From: Imbricaverruca yamaguchii
Taxonomy: Eukaryota > Arthropoda > Thecostraca > Neoverrucidae
Length of the DNA: 64,000 bases
NCBI GenBank assembly: GCA_034440575.1
Contig: JAOTOL010001157.1
Location: forward strand, 62,001-126,000
Direction of reading: 5' to 3'
The position numbers and the translations under genes are program-made. Of this stretch, positions 13,701 to 27,226 are shown in pieces (the first letter of the stretch is position 1; each line of letters begins with the position of its first letter). The notes below the pieces were generated by a model. It searched no databases and was not told where the DNA came from. It saw only the letters and a list, made by a program, of their open reading frames with translations.

Positions 13701-15529
13701 GAACCATCTACTCAGTTCTAATTCGTGGGAGATGGGGCGAGATGTATGTTAGTACGCAAGAACGGTGCAGGATCCTTGAAGCAACCATAGATGGAGTTTC
13801 AAAATTATTGATGGGACACTTGATCCTTGTGTGTGTAACGCGGGATCAAGTGAATAGAGCTATATTGGAAGGTAGACAGGCAATGGTAGGTGCGTAAGAT
13901 TTTGATGGATAGTTCCTTTGTAATATATGATGTGGTATTGGTTGGGATATCTTTTTGTCCAGGCTTATAGTACCCTCCCTTTTCCAGGCTTATCCCAGGT
14001 GGGTCCCTGTGGCCTTTATTAATTCTGAACACTTTATGATTTTGTCACCAGTACACAATAATCGCAAAGTGCTTCCTGAATCAAGTTCAACAAAGCAGCT
14101 TCACATGATTTTTGATATCGTGTACGATGTCTTTCATGACGATGATTTTGCTCCTTCGCGTACGATGTTATTTATCAGGATGGACATTGTACTTCGGTTG
14201 TTGTCATGCATCTGTGAAAAGTGTAATTAGAGGGAAAGGATTATTTTATTGTTGGCGAATAATTCAATCGACTGGCAAGCCAATTTTTACTTATCAAAGA
14301 ATAGCCCTTCAATTCGACCTCGTTCGGATTTTTTGTGTTAAATGCCTACATTTTCTAAAAGAATTCGTGAGATCTGGAACTGTTGTACCCTGCCGAGATG
14401 AGTAGTTCGCCCTCTTCATAGCTCGAAGCCCATTTGGGGGCGGGTACGACATTCTGTCGAGTTCGGTGTGGTCATAGAATTTCCCGCGCCGTCTCGAGGG
14501 GGTTTCAAACCCCATCCCCACTCCCACCCCCTTAAGGTCTTCCGCTGATAGTGAAAGAACGGCGCGAGGCAGTGCGCCAAAATTTGGGATACATTTTTCC
14601 ACATCAATTCGGCATGTTGTCACAATTTTTTTAAGTCAGGTCATCAAGGGTCAACGAGTTAGTCTAGGTCAAGTGAGGTAACCTCAAAAAAGTTAAACTA
14701 GTCATGCTTTAACGGATACAGATATGCTAATTATACTTTAAGCGTTTGCTTATCTTTAGCGATGTAACAAAACGCACCAGATAAATTTTGTATTTTTTCC
14801 GTTTTTTGATTACTCAGCAGATTTGCATATCTGCTCATTAGAGTTCAAATGAAAGATTCTGGCTAAAGTAAGCATTTTTGACTGGAGCAAGTTGACTTTG
14901 AACAACGTTTTTCGGTCCGTTCTACCAATTTGAAAAGGAAAATTAAAGAAAACTTTAATTGGCGCAGTATGACCAACGCAGTCGATGCGGCTGTAAGCCC
15001 AAATAACCCACCGAAAAAAAAACTTGAAAGCAAAAAGGTTTGCAACTTAAAAACAAAATTGATTTTCGGGTGGCCAAAGATGTTATGGTCGGGTCGACTT
15101 CGCTGTCCTTTTCTGGTTTCAATTTTTTTGTCCTCAAATCTCCCCCAAAATGAACTCCCCAGGGCCAAAAACAAGATGTAAGCCATGAAAATATATGCCC
15201 CCTAGTGCCATCACATTGGGGGAATTTGGGGAATGGTGTCGGGCCCTACTCGTCGAGCGCTTTCCGATGACATCTCTTTCGTTTTCGTGCGACGCTTAGT
15301 TTGAAGACTAGATGTGGTCCTTATCAACCCCTCCCCGAGACGGGGTCTGAGGATTTGACCGGAGAGACTGGGCGGGATATCCTTTCAACGCCTTAGTGAG
15401 GCAGCTTTTACCGGAGCCACGATCACTCAAGTCTCAGTCAAAGCCTCGGTTTTAAGCCGGTCGAGCGTCACGCGACACAGAGTCAAGCCATCCTTAGGGT
15501 GAGGCCTTGATCAGTCTGCGAGTGGCCCT
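13701..15529. other. no gene recognised
   Basis: About 1.8 kb with no recognisable family. An ORF pair at 14863-15186 is AT-rich and low in complexity on both strands. I see no transposon ends. Confidence 0.4.
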
Positions 15530-15880
15530 AAATCAACCCAAGAGTGCCGCTCTAGTCGTTTTGCGAATGCTACCGTAATCAGCCTGCAATTCCACCCTCT
15601 GAATGCTATATCCATAATGAGCCTGATTATGCTATATCCATAATTAGCCGGCGGGTGTCACCATGATCACGTGAGTGCTGCCGCAGCCAGTCTAAAACGT
15701 CGCTGGTCAAGCTGTGATGGGTACCGCAATCAGGCTGGGAGTGCCACCGTAATCAGCATGAAGTGTTGCTATGTCCACCTTAAGGGTGCCGTCATGATCA
15801 GTCGGAGAGTGTCGCCAAACCCAGCCTGCGAATGCTGCCACAATCAAACCGAGGCTGCTGCCATAATCAGCCCGAAACGA
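15530..15880. repeat. old minisatellite, unit about 23-27 bp
   Basis: Words of the type accgtaatcagcctg, ccataatgagcctg, catgatcagtcgg and ccataatcagccc recur about eleven times at 23-27 bp spacing, with much divergence. Confidence 0.65.
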
Positions 15881-17000
15881 GAGACTGCTTCCGTGGTGGG
15901 GCAACGATGGCTCAGTCTTAGTGAAAGACGACTTATTTGTTGTACCTTGAATAAGCACCAGCATTTCTCCACGCCACTATCTAGACGACATTCGTAATAC
16001 AGATTGCCACCTTGCGCCTGCCGTTACAGACATCTTGTGGGTACCATTAGAGGGCGCCACGTACCAATAGGCATCATTAAAGGTGCCACGATCATACCAT
16101 GATGGTCAACATATGTTTCTTGGACGCACCACGGTCTGGTCAGATTCATCACTTAGCCTGGGCGGAATGTTCGTCAAGGTACTGGTGACGTCGATTGCAT
16201 CGATGACCTTCTGATTCCAGAATGCAATCAATGCGCCAAACTTCAAGTTCGTACTATTCGGAAACATGCACGATTTAGTACGCTCCATTGACATTTGATT
16301 CAGCCAACATACATTCTCGAAATTACACATGTCAAGAAACGTCCCGTCACTCCCCGATATAGCCACAAAATAAATGAGGTTGATATGGAATCAGCGCCCG
16401 CGAATATGTTACAGTGTCTTGCTTTACGTGCGGGTATCGAACAGGACATGTTCTTCTTATCGTTCTCCATGATAGATCATAAATGCGAGTGCAGTGCACC
16501 AGCAGGGGTGCTGGATGAGCGAGAGGAAGTGGCAGCTCCTGTGCTGTATGCGCTGGATCAGGTGTCTTACCACCATAGGCATCTGCATCGGCATGGGTAG
16601 AGAAGGGTGGTGGCGCTTCCTCGATGACTGGTGGCTCGGCGACACCGTTGGTGGCACGGTGCCACCTGCAGTTGAAAATGTTCTATTTGAACAGTGAGCG
16701 TGAATACTTCAGAAGTGTCGTGAGGGCTTACATAGCCATACATATAAAAGCAGTGCTGGTTCAAATTGCAAAATGCAGGATGCGAGACATCATGATAAGA
16801 GACATAATTAATTTATTAAGTAGGTTACCATCTGGTCAGGTCTGGGTGAACTGTATCGAATTTGGGAAATTTATGGTACTTGCATGGAGTAGGTTCCTTT
16901 TTGCCAATCTTCTAGCGCTCATTCCTACTCTATTTTCGGCTGATTTTTTTAAATAAAAAGGTGAAACCAAACAACATCTCCCTGACAATTAAATGGAACA
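15881..17000. other. no gene recognised
   Basis: Nothing convincing. An open frame at 16295-16600 (plus) and others on the minus strand lack domain signatures. Confidence 0.4.
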
Positions 17001-17004
17001 CCGT

Positions 17005-17480
17005 TTTTATCTTGATCACCTTTTCCGACAACATCGTCCTCACCACAATCACCTCTTCTTCAGACGACATGGTCCTCATCCTGATTATCTATTCAGGCAG
17101 CATGATAATCATCCTGATCACTTTGTCAGACATTGTCATCATCCTGCTACCATCTCTCAGGCAGCATCGTCCTCATCCTGATCATATATTCAGACAACAT
17201 GATCATCATCCTGGTCACCTGTTCCGACAACATCGTCCTCATTGCAATCTCCTTTTCTTCAGACGACATAGTCCTCATCCTGATCATCTATTCAGGCAGC
17301 ATAGCCATCATCCTGATCACCTCTTCGGACTTCGTCATCATCCTGGTATCATCTCTTCAGGCAGCATCGTCCATATCCCGGTCATCTCCTCAGACAACAT
17401 CGTCCCCATCATGATGATCTCTTGAGACACCATGGTCCTCATGGCAGGTACATGTTCAGACACCATCATCCTTGTCATAG
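17005..17480. repeat. 33-bp minisatellite, about 14 copies
   Basis: Units such as catcgtcctcattgcaatct plus about 13 bp recur at 33-36 bp spacing. As 33 is a multiple of three, a 154-codon plus-strand ORF of Ile-Leu-Ile-rich repeats (16961-17425) stays open. Substitutions between copies change amino acids freely, so I read it as an array and not a gene. Confidence 0.85.
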
Positions 17481-20457
17481 TTAACGGCTGAGTACCATTG
17501 TACCCATGCTGGCATTCGGCTCAAATGTGGTCAGAGCAATGGAAGATTGGGGATGCATGATCGCAACCAAACTCGTAAATTATTAACTTGAGTTCTATCG
17601 CTGAGAAGCACAAGAATATGGGGCTTAGCGTTTCACCTAAGATTTACGAATTATTTGTCAATTTATGGGCCTTTATATGAAAACAAAATTAATTGTAGAT
17701 TTTCCGCCCAGCATCGCGTGAGTAAAATAGCAAATTTTACTCTTCAACAAGTACAAGTTTAACAAGCCATGCACATAATATCGCAACGTTAATCTTCATG
17801 AACGAAATTAAAGTATCTCAATTAAACGCCGGCTGCGGCGGCAAATTACCGACGTGCTCGGAACAGAAGGCCAGTGAAACATAGTGCAATTTAAACGTTC
17901 TGAATAGATCAAGCAAGACGGCTGTCAAGTTCGGATGACGTTTGCTGTGTTTGCTTTATGCCCACTGAAAGAAGGTCTTTGCAACGAATGTAACACAGTT
18001 TATTTCCGAAAAGGTTCCCGATGTCTTCCGATTGTGATTCTGTGAGCGAATATGGTGTTTTTCAGAGTTTTTCCTGCCCGATATTGCACTCGAATCCTTT
18101 TTCGTTATTACCCACAGATTCCCCTATTTTTCGGCTGCGGGTTAGTTAAACGCGAACCGATGTTGCCAGAGCAGCTCGGCGAGTTACTGCACCATATTGG
18201 TCCTGCCAGGTTAAAGAAAGACACTATTGTCAGAGCGGAAATCCCCGAGCAGCGCTTCTAACTATGACTATGAAGTCAGCGCTTTTCTGCCGTGCGCCAT
18301 TTCTTTGATATTTTATCACATATACTATATGTGATTTAGCATATGACCATAATTGTGGACCATAGCCTTATGCTACTGGCCACTCACGCTCAACCGGCAT
18401 CGTTCTGGATGAGCCACGTTACGTCCAGTTCCTGTTTTTCCTGAGTGTTCCGCGAAATGAATGGTACAAGAAGCTGACATTTTATATGGTTTCTCCTTTG
18501 TCAACTTGATAATTATTAATCATTGATTATGCTAATCAAATGCAAAATGTAAAAAACTTAAGCATAGACGATTGCTGAAAGCCCATTTTGAATTTTCGAA
18601 AAATTGACCTGGGCTAATACAAGTTCCAACATTTATTCGACCGTCTCAAATATTTTATATCGATTCGAGCAGATTTCTAGGAGCTTGAGCTTTCAATATA
18701 TTCATATGTATGACCAAATTCATGTACTACTACGATCTGATCAAAGAATCGTTGACCATAGGTCTGGTCATGACCTTAGTCCATCGGCAAGTATCGGTAC
18801 TATTATTAAGCTTTCTTTTGCAAAATAATATAATAATTTGCCCAGCATTAGATGACATGATTCGTCAGTTTTTATTTTTATAAAAGACTGTCGCAGATAA
18901 CGAACAAGTTAAGAATGCCCACTCAAAGTTGCTTAAGGTACTTCATCCTCGGTCATGCACGGCATTTTGCCAGTGGGGGAGCTAAGAATCCCACAGCATT
19001 ACGAAATGGAGAGTGCAGGAGACACGAAACAAAAATGTTTTTGACGATCCAAGGTGTGACACGATTCCCCTTATGATGTGACAGCTCAGTGACATCTCTA
19101 ACTTGGCTATGCCATGACGTCAGCAAAACAAGTCGCAATGGGCTACACCATACAGTTACGCGCTGAGGTGCTACATTTCTCCTTGGTCGCAAAAAGTCCT
19201 TAGGGCAGTTAATTGCATCTTCCTACCGCCTGCATGGGCGAGGGTTAATATTAGGCCCCAGAATGAAAACTAATTGTCGCGTTTATCACACAGATTCCAA
19301 CTTGTGTTTGCCATGTTTAGTTACACTAATTAAATAAATTCATGGAAAACGCAATGAAGGGGTTGATCACCTTTGCTTACGACTGAAAGTCAACCTATAA
19401 TTATAGTTCATCTCACACTAGGATGTGATCGGTTTGGACTGCGATGGCATCGTGTATGCCGGCCAAGAGGTGTCGGTTTATACTGCGCCTCTGGTTAACG
19501 ACGTGGCATGATCCTCCGCCTGTACTCTAGGTTTACCAAATCGCCCCAATGCGCTCCAAAAATGCCACCAAGGTTTCAGTGATAACTGACCTTAATCGGT
19601 AACTTGATTCGGGTAACTTTCACTTGTGGCCGGAATGCAGCAGCTACCTGATCTATGAAAGGCCCGAGTACACCAATGGCCTGACCAGCATTGTTTCCAC
19701 GAACGCTTAAAGGTATGTCAATTCAGTCTAGTGACCAAGACTGAATTGATTGGGGAAAAATGTATTTAACCTTTGTCGCTTGCGTGCGTAACCTGTGCAG
19801 TGAGCCGCCGCCCACGGCTCGCCAACTGGCCAACTGTGCGTGGCATCGCTGTCGGCACGGATCGCGTGTCACGTGTCGACCCAGGTCAGGTCAGACACGT
19901 CAAGCCGCGGCTGGCATGTGGCCGGGTGTGATCGCTACGTGACGGGAAGACTAGTGAGATTAGTGCGCGGTTGGCCATCCACCACCTTCTTTGGTCGGTG
20001 GCCAGAGATTCACCAATTCGCCAAGACATCCGCCGACCTGTCGTGCCTGTCTGTCCAATCGCACTCGCGCACACGACGTGGCATACGACTGTGTACGACC
20101 GTCTGGGATACGCTGGTACGAAATACCACGGTGTACGACTGTCGGGCAGACACGTACCGTCGTGACATACGACGGTCCGCGGTTGTCCGGCGGACACGCC
20201 GACGTGGCAGGCCTGGACTCGCAACGGACACCAGTGCTGTCTGTGAGGAGCCCGTGCTCGGGCACCTACCTCTGCGGCAGCGCCGGGCTGGTGACCGCCA
20301 CCAACACCAGAAGGACCTCGGCCAGCGAGCTCATCGTGAGTCGTCGTCACCACGGCGCCTGCTGCACTGGTGCCGGCGCGCCGAGCCCGCCGGCGCCGAG
20401 CCGCCCGCCGCGCCGCCGACGGCCGCAGCGCGCACTCGTCGGCACCGACGCAGAGGA
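17481..20457. other. no gene recognised
   Basis: About 3 kb. 17.5-19.8 kb is AT-rich and lacks recognisable coding potential. A cagtgggggagctaag word at about 18971 resembles words at 42.5-42.7 kb. 19.8-20.4 kb is GC-rich with degenerate acgactgtgtacgaccgtc-like words, possibly an older part of the next array. Confidence 0.4.
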
Positions 20458-21047
20458 GGGTGTACAGACGTGGCGACACCGACACTGAGAATGGTGTACA
20501 GACATGGCGACACCGACACTGGGAATGGTGTACAGACATGGCGACACCGACACTGAAAATGGTGTGCAGACACATCGGCATCGACACTGAAAATGGTGCA
20601 CAGACGTGTCGGCAGCGACACAGTGGGGGAGTACAGACGTGGCGACACCGACACTGTAAATGGTGTACAGACGTCTCGGCATCGACACGGAGGAGGCTGT
20701 ACAGAGACGTCGGCATCGACTTGGAGGACGGTACACAGACGTGTCGGTTCTGGCACGGGAGACGGTGTACAGACGAGTCGATTCCGACACAGAGGGCGGT
20801 ACACAGACGCGTCGGCACCGAAACGGAGGACGGTACACAGACGCGTCGGCAGCGACACGGAGGACGGTACACAGACGCGTCGGCACCGAAGCGGAGGACG
20901 GTGCACAGACACGTCGGCAGCGACACGGAGGACGGTGCACAGACACGTCGGCAGCGACACAGAGGGTGGCGCACAGACACGTCGGCACCGACACAGAGTG
21001 TGGCGCACAGACACGTCGGCACCGACACAGAGGGTGGCGCACAGACG
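20458..21047. repeat. 34-bp minisatellite, about 17 copies
   Basis: The unit runs tacacagacgcgtcggcacc then gaaacggaggacgg, with graded variation from left (gacatggcgacaccgacac) to right (gacacgtcggcaccgacac). All frames are open over hundreds of bases on both strands (up to 406 codons on the minus strand) because the unit lacks stops. These ORFs are artefacts. Confidence 0.9.
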
Positions 21048-21527
21048 CCACTCACATTCCTGACAACTCTGACCGGCCACCCTCCCTGGCCCGTTGCAGT
21101 GGTCACTGTCAGGCTTAGCTCACCATAATGTGGAGAGATTCAAAGCAGTTCCAAGTGGAATGAACTCTGAGGCAAAGTTTGCCCGACCTGACGTGTCAGT
21201 CGAACGTGCGCTCAATGGAGAACCGCAGACTGGTGTACGACTGAAGGGAAACTATTTCGTATTAGGTACAGATTCATAAATCTTACTGTGCAGGTTGGTA
21301 CGGTTTTAGTATTTTCATGCACGCGTCCTGCATAATGACCCGTGCAGATGATTCGACGTTCCTTTGGACCAACCAAGTCTGCATTCAAGTCGGATTCTAT
21401 GCAAGTAAATTCCGGCACCCGATTTACTCCTAAGATGTAATGTTTCACTCGGAGGATCGTACTGCGTGCTTCTAAAAGTGATGCCGAACCGTTGCGGAGA
21501 TTTCGAGGCGGTGTCCCACCGTGGCAT
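21048..21527. other. no gene recognised
   Basis: Unique-looking sequence between two arrays. Confidence 0.4.
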
Positions 21528-21795
21528 GCCAAGGGTGCAGCAGGCGTGCGGCAGGCGTGCGGCAGGCGTACGACCGACACGCTCCCGGCGTGAGGGAGAC
21601 GTGTCACGGATGTGAGGCAGGCGTGCGACCGGTATGAGCTCGGCGTGAGGTACGCGTGAGGAAGGCGTGAGGCAGACGTGAGGAAGGCACGCGGCTGGCG
21701 TGAGGCAGGCGTGAGGCAGGCCTGAGGCAGGCGTGAGGAAGGCACGCGGCCGGCGTGAGGCAGGCGTGAGGCAGGCCTGAGGCAGGCGTGCGCGG
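21528..21795. repeat. short-unit GC-rich minisatellite
   Basis: About 10-11 bp units of the type gaggcaggcgt and gaggaaggcac are repeated throughout. The strand is strongly G over C, and the array ends abruptly near 21795. Confidence 0.8.
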
Positions 21796-22004
21796 CGCCA
21801 CGCCACCAGCGGACAAAGGCCCATGTCTGGCAGACGCAGACGTGTGCGGGCACCAGCTCATAACCGAACTATGGCTGCGTTGTCGAGCCATCGGCGGGCG
21901 CTGGCGTGGCGGCAGAAGTCGCCGGTCGGCTCATCAAGGACAGCGCCACATCCATCACAGGCGAATCTGAGGCAGATGCATCACCACGGGACTTGACCTG
22001 TGAG

Positions 22005-22075
22005 TGTATGCATACATACACTGTGTGCATGCGTGCATGAATACATACACATACACATACGCATACACATGCACT
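22005..22075. repeat. ATACAC-rich microsatellite
   Basis: Imperfect atacatacacatacac words. Confidence 0.7.
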
Positions 22076-22522
22076 CACCAATCGATCAACACTTTTCCCC
22101 AAAATTCTGATTGAGGCAAAAATTTCCATAAGGAACACTGATGTGCCTCTTAGACTCTGAGCGCGCCTGTTCCAAATTCAGAGAAACATGGCATGGGATG
22201 AATGAAGCATGAAATGGAAGCGAACTATGTTGGAGTTCTTCCCTCACATAATCGTTCCCGTCGTTCTGAATACTTGAAATATCACGTTTCGATCTTCCCT
22301 GATCAATTCAACCGGCAAAAATAACTCTTCCTTTTCGTGGGAGCCGACGGCTGAACCATCTCACACGACGTTCATCCGCCTACAAATCCTCCGTCTTCCG
22401 AGCCGCGCGACTCGCGACATTCGGGATGACTCTCCGACTTGATCACGTGCCGACCCATGAATACCACAGTGTCTGTAGTCGGGCCACGCTGTTGAGCGCG
22501 TGGATAGACGCACTCTTCAGAG

Positions 22523-22947
22523 GAGTGCCTCCCGGCATTGTTGTACTCTGCCAGCGCAAGGCCTGCGGTACAGATGAGTGCCTCCTGGCACTGTCGTACT
22601 CTGTCAGCGCAAGGCCTGCGGTACAGAGGAGTGCCTCCTGGCACTGTCGCACTCTGCCAGCGCAAGGCCTGCGGTACAGAAGAGTGCCTCCTGGCACTGT
22701 CGCACTCTGCCAGCGAAGGCCTGCGGTACAGAGGAGTGCCTCCCGGCACTGTCGCACTCTGCCAACGCAAGGCCTGCGGTACAGAGGAGTGCCTCCTGGT
22801 ACTGTCGCACTCTGCCAGCGCAAGGCCTGCGGTACAGAGGAGTGCCTCCTGGCACTGTCGCACTCTGCCAACGCAAGGCCTGCGGTACAGAGGAGTGCCT
22901 CCTGGCACTGTTGCACTCTGCCAGCGCAAGGCCTGCGGTACAGATGG
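22523..22947. repeat. 53-bp minisatellite, 8 copies
   Basis: Each unit starts gagtgcctcctggcactgtc and ends ctgcggtacag. The first two unit starts (22523 and 22576) are exactly 53 bp apart and one unit lacks a base. The copies are very similar, so expansion is recent. Six-frame ORFs here are artefacts. Confidence 0.95.
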
Positions 22948-24335
22948 CGATGTTCCTCACTGACGCCTCGACACGACCTTTTTGGTGAATAAGTTCTCTC
23001 CACCTCCTAAGCACCACGAAGAGCTTACGCAGCTTTTCTGATAAAAAAAACTTAAGGTCTCCAAAGGTATTACACCAAAACGAATGGGTAAATTTATTAG
23101 CAGAACTTAGTTACTTGGAACTGTTCCCGCCTGGCTTGCTATCTAATAAAGATGGCAAGATGGTGAAGACGTCATCCCAATGCCCGTACGACGTCCTATC
23201 CGGGAATGTTAATACCCATCTAGCCCTTATTGACGAACTGTTAGGTTTTTTTAAACGGTTTGGCGATTCTGGTCTGGTTTTAATAACTTCCTAATCCAAG
23301 GTCTGGGAAAACCGGATAATGACCCATGAAATATCTATCGATATATATAGAATAAATATATATGCCCACAACTCGTCTTGTACTAGATATAAACGGCAAT
23401 CGACTAATGGCGTGTCGAGGGAATCGAGAGTGAATCGGTCTTTAGAAGTCAAAAACTACATTATCTGATCGAACACATAATTAGCTACACCTTCAAAACG
23501 ATCGTGAACAATGTCAGTGGTACCTGAATATACTATTCTAAAGGTACTTGGTTCAGTGAACACTGTTCACTAATGCTAACATCTCCTATACGGAATGCAC
23601 GGCTTGCGGAATGCATGAAACAAAAGGATTGCGACATCAGCCTCGAAATACCCGTTGGTGCGAAGTGCCAGTCCAGACGAATCAAAACAAGTAGGTAAGC
23701 TTTCCCTCGGTGTACAGCAATAACTCTAGATCCTCGGGCAATTAAAGCTTAAAATAACCGCACAACCTGTGAATAACTTAGTTGTTATGAGAGATAATTT
23801 CAACACGCCCAGTGATGCGAAACAACTGTGCAAGGTACAATGCAAGTGAGCCCTTGTCTTCGAGCTTTTTTAAATCACAAAATGGGACTAAGCATAAACT
23901 TACATGGATATTTCTGGAGATCATTGAATCGAAATACCAGGATCGAGAGAGAGAGAAAGAGTAGCATGGTATGGTTCGTGTGTCCCAGATTTACCAGGAG
24001 CCGGAAAGTACCACGGTGCGGTCACTTTGTGACCGAGTTACGGGGAGCGGGAGAGTACCAAGATACGGTCCATTTGTGATAGATTTACAAGCACATAATA
24101 TGCAGTGCCAAGCTTGTATGTGCTCTGTTGCCTGTCGGTCACGTGATCAGAAACTTGTTATAGTAAAAATAAATTCAATCTTATTTTACAAATGTAACCG
24201 TGGCAACAATTATCGATCATTTCCGCATACAACAGCTCTCGCGAAGAACGGCATCAGAGACCTGGATCGATACAACGGGTTTCGTTGATAAACAAGCTTT
24301 TGGTCTGTTCAATGATGACAACGTGCTTGTATGCG
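22948..24335. other. no gene recognised
   Basis: AT-rich, short ORFs only, no transposon signature. Confidence 0.4.
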
Positions 24336-24338
24336 AGC

Positions 24339-24881
24339 TTATGGCACGACTTTCCCGGGTTTAAGACGAATAGAAGTTCGTTGTTCGGCGAGCAAGTTTC
24401 TGTACGGGCAATTTCCACTCAAGTACTCTGATCTGACAGAACTGCTGGCGACCACGGACGGCAAACTGCCACCATCTGGAACTTCTTTCGCAACGCTATA
24501 GCTCGCTAACTGCTTCCCATCTTCTAGCACAACACGGTTACCAAACGTTTGAAGCTGCCTTACGATATCGTTGCGAACGGCATCTGGTACATTGCGCGCA
24601 GAAATGCTTGCAATAAACTCTTGGAACAATTGCAATAAAATTGGAACCTTGTGCAATTGTCCGAGAGACAAACGCTTCAGAAATGCAAACAAAAAGTTCA
24701 AAAGCTCAGCAATGTATAGCCGAAAGACAGGCCGGTAGATGGGTCGTTGGATGGGGTTAAGCACGGATTGGGACGATGAGGAACGTACCGTGGCTATGAC
24801 GGTGAGCACCAAACAAGTGACACGACCAATGTGTAACTTCTTAAAGACTCCTGTAAGAAGCTTGCTTGCTGCTAAAAACAA
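24339..24881 (-). CDS. unknown ORF, 180 codons, possible secreted protein or terminal exon
   Basis: I do not recognise this protein. It is the longest ORF in the window that is neither low-complexity nor transposon-like. The N terminus contains a hydrophobic run (VTCLVLTVIATV, residues about 22-33) followed by small and polar residues, as in a signal peptide. A second hydrophobic stretch (AELLNFLFAFL) lies near residue 60. On the minus strand the sequence tttgtttttagcag near 24870 would make a good splice acceptor just before the SKLL residues, so this could be a 3'-terminal exon ending at the TAA at 24341-24339 rather than a single-exon gene. No polyadenylation signal or promoter was pinned down. 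Chance opening of about 540 bp is possible. Confidence 0.35.
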   Translation of the reverse strand: MFLAASKLLTGVFKKLHIGRVTCLVLTVIATVRSSSSQSVLNPIQRPIYRPVFRLYIAELLNFLFAFLKRLSLGQLHKVPILLQLFQEFIASISARNVPDAVRNDIVRQLQTFGNRVVLEDGKQLASYSVAKEVPDGGSLPSVVASSSVRSEYLSGNCPYRNLLAEQRTSIRLKPGKVVP

Positions 24882-27220
24882 AGCAACTTATAATGAAATC
24901 TAAGCTCATGTTCGCGCCACTGGAGGTGTTTGACAAACTTAGCCAAGCCACCGTTCTCCAGGCTGCAAGATGGGGACAGATTGTGAAAATATAGCATTCA
25001 TATTGCATTAAACCGAGTCAGCCGCGTTCAGGCCCCGGCACACAACATTATTGCTCAATCAGTTTGTTGGGTCCAATGACCAAGATGGGACAGTACTTTT
25101 ATGGAATTTTGGACCAAAAATATGCAATCCAAGCAATTGTATTCCCATCATTGAATGACTTGGGAAAAGCACACTTGAAACCGGTGTGCCATGTTCGCCT
25201 TTTGTTCCTGAAGCTGGAAAGCATAATTATCTCCTAACTGAATACTGGATCGTACAATTTTATCCAAATTCCATGTTCGCCTATATATTTGCAGCATAAT
25301 GACAGCCAAACAAGGAACACATGTAAGTACGCTAATCGCTGAATTGATTGACTTAAGAGTGCATGACAACTATAAAGCTTTTGGGATTAGTAGACGTGAC
25401 ATTGTAGTTCAAAAATATCGTAAGTGGCTCGATAAATATTATAAAGTGTAGGGAAGCCTCATGGAATATATAAAAAATGAGGCAACGTATGACGACTCCA
25501 TCATCCGACATCACCTCAATTTGCAGAAAATATTGCTACAGCTTCTGCATGTGGTGCAATATTTGGCCTTCAGGGAGCAAAAGCATGTTCGATAATTTGG
25601 TAATTGTTTACCTGGACGTGAAAAGTTGTAATATTTCGAGTATGCTTTGATATTCTGATTCAGCTAATGCACATACCCCTTGTTTTGAGTACTCATATGT
25701 GTATATTCTATTAAAGTAACCACAAAACAAATCAATAATGGGATGAATGGATTCTGTCTAAAAGGAGGAAGTTCGGCTTAAATATGTTCACGGCTGAAAT
25801 TTGTCCAACATATTTTCTAAGGACTTGCAGCGGAATTCGCTCAGACAGGTCTAGCAGATGGACCAAAATGGAAATAGTTGCAAAACCAAAACAAATTGAT
25901 CATTAACGCCGCTGAAATTATCAGAATTATATGTTATCGTTTGGAGAGGATGGTGTTCGCCCTCGTGGTTATTGGGAATTGATCCCTTGTATCTGCCGAT
26001 CATTAAAGAGTGTGAATAGAGATTGATGAATACATTGATTAATGATCAAAGCAAGCTTCATGCTGGTACAATACAAAATGTATGCAGCGTATATCGGCAA
26101 TTTTATCCGAAGCCATAAGTTCAGTTTTTACGAAATTTCGCGCGCATACTTGGGGTTCGTCAAAATCGGAATAAGCCAATGTTCAAGACGATTGAAGCTT
26201 TCTATGTAGGTGTTTTGGGGGAGCAAAGGTGCGAAACTGTTATATTTAAAAAGGAGGAAAGCAATGAGTTTTTCAACATCGCGTAAGCAACCATGCACTA
26301 CCAGGACGATAGCGCGGCAGTCACGGATCACAGCGACATGAAACCAACGTACTGTTGTAGTTAACTGGCAATCGCATCAATTTGATTGTCTTTAGCTGCA
26401 TGTTCCACCTGACTCCCATAGAGGGCTAAGGATGTGCTGCTTGGGTCAATGTTCATGATTGGAGCCAGATCACGGCAACCAGACAAGACAATTCTTTGAA
26501 ATATATAAAATTTGGGTCATGTCCCGACTACATTTCGCCTGCGAAGAGCTCAACTGCGCGCCTACATGTCCGGACTGTTTTCACCGCAAAGGATCAACGC
26601 CACAGTTTTGGGAAAAAGAAGTGTTCGAATTACAGACGGACTATTGTAAAATCGTTACGATATTGGCAAGAAAATTGTATTCATGCTTAGTTCGTTTCAT
26701 TGCGATGAACACCGTACTTTTAGTCTTTTCTTTGGAAAATACTTTTGGTGCAATCTAACTTAATAGCAGCCATTAAAACACTTTAATTTAAGGGTTCAGA
26801 ATGCATCTATCAGTGGCCGAGTCAGCGACATAGATCGAGTATTTAAGAACTTTGCATGTGCACGCGCTGCCTTACTGCAATTACAGACCTACTGTGTCTG
26901 TGGAATAGACTGATGTCACATATGAATTAAGTTAAAAGCTGTGCGGCACAGACTGTGGCCCCAAGAACAAATATTGACAACGTATCAGAGGAAGACAAAC
27001 TGGAGAACGTCATTGCTCAAGGTGATGGAACCGGGAAAACCAACTATGAAACGTGGCAGGTGAACAGGATGACGAATGGATACTGGGGACGGATTACTCG
27101 AATGTTTTTGTGCGAATATTTTCAACTTTGTCTTGTAAAAGTGCTCAGCGAAGCGTAGCTAAGTCGCATGTAAAGCATTCCCACGAAGAAAAGAAAGATG
27201 GAAGGTAGCAGTTGCTTTAA
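24882..27220. other. no gene recognised
   Basis: About 2.3 kb, AT-rich. ORFs such as 26459-26758 (plus) show no family signature. Confidence 0.4.
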
Positions 27221-27226
27221 AAAGAT

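Noticed and set aside
16961..17425. 154-codon Ile/Leu-rich membrane-like ORF
   Set aside because: Product of a 33-bp minisatellite that keeps the frame.
19886..21128. ORFs up to 406 codons on both strands at 20-21 kb
   Set aside because: They follow a 34-bp GC-rich array that lacks stops. Overlapping long ORFs in several frames are a repeat artefact.
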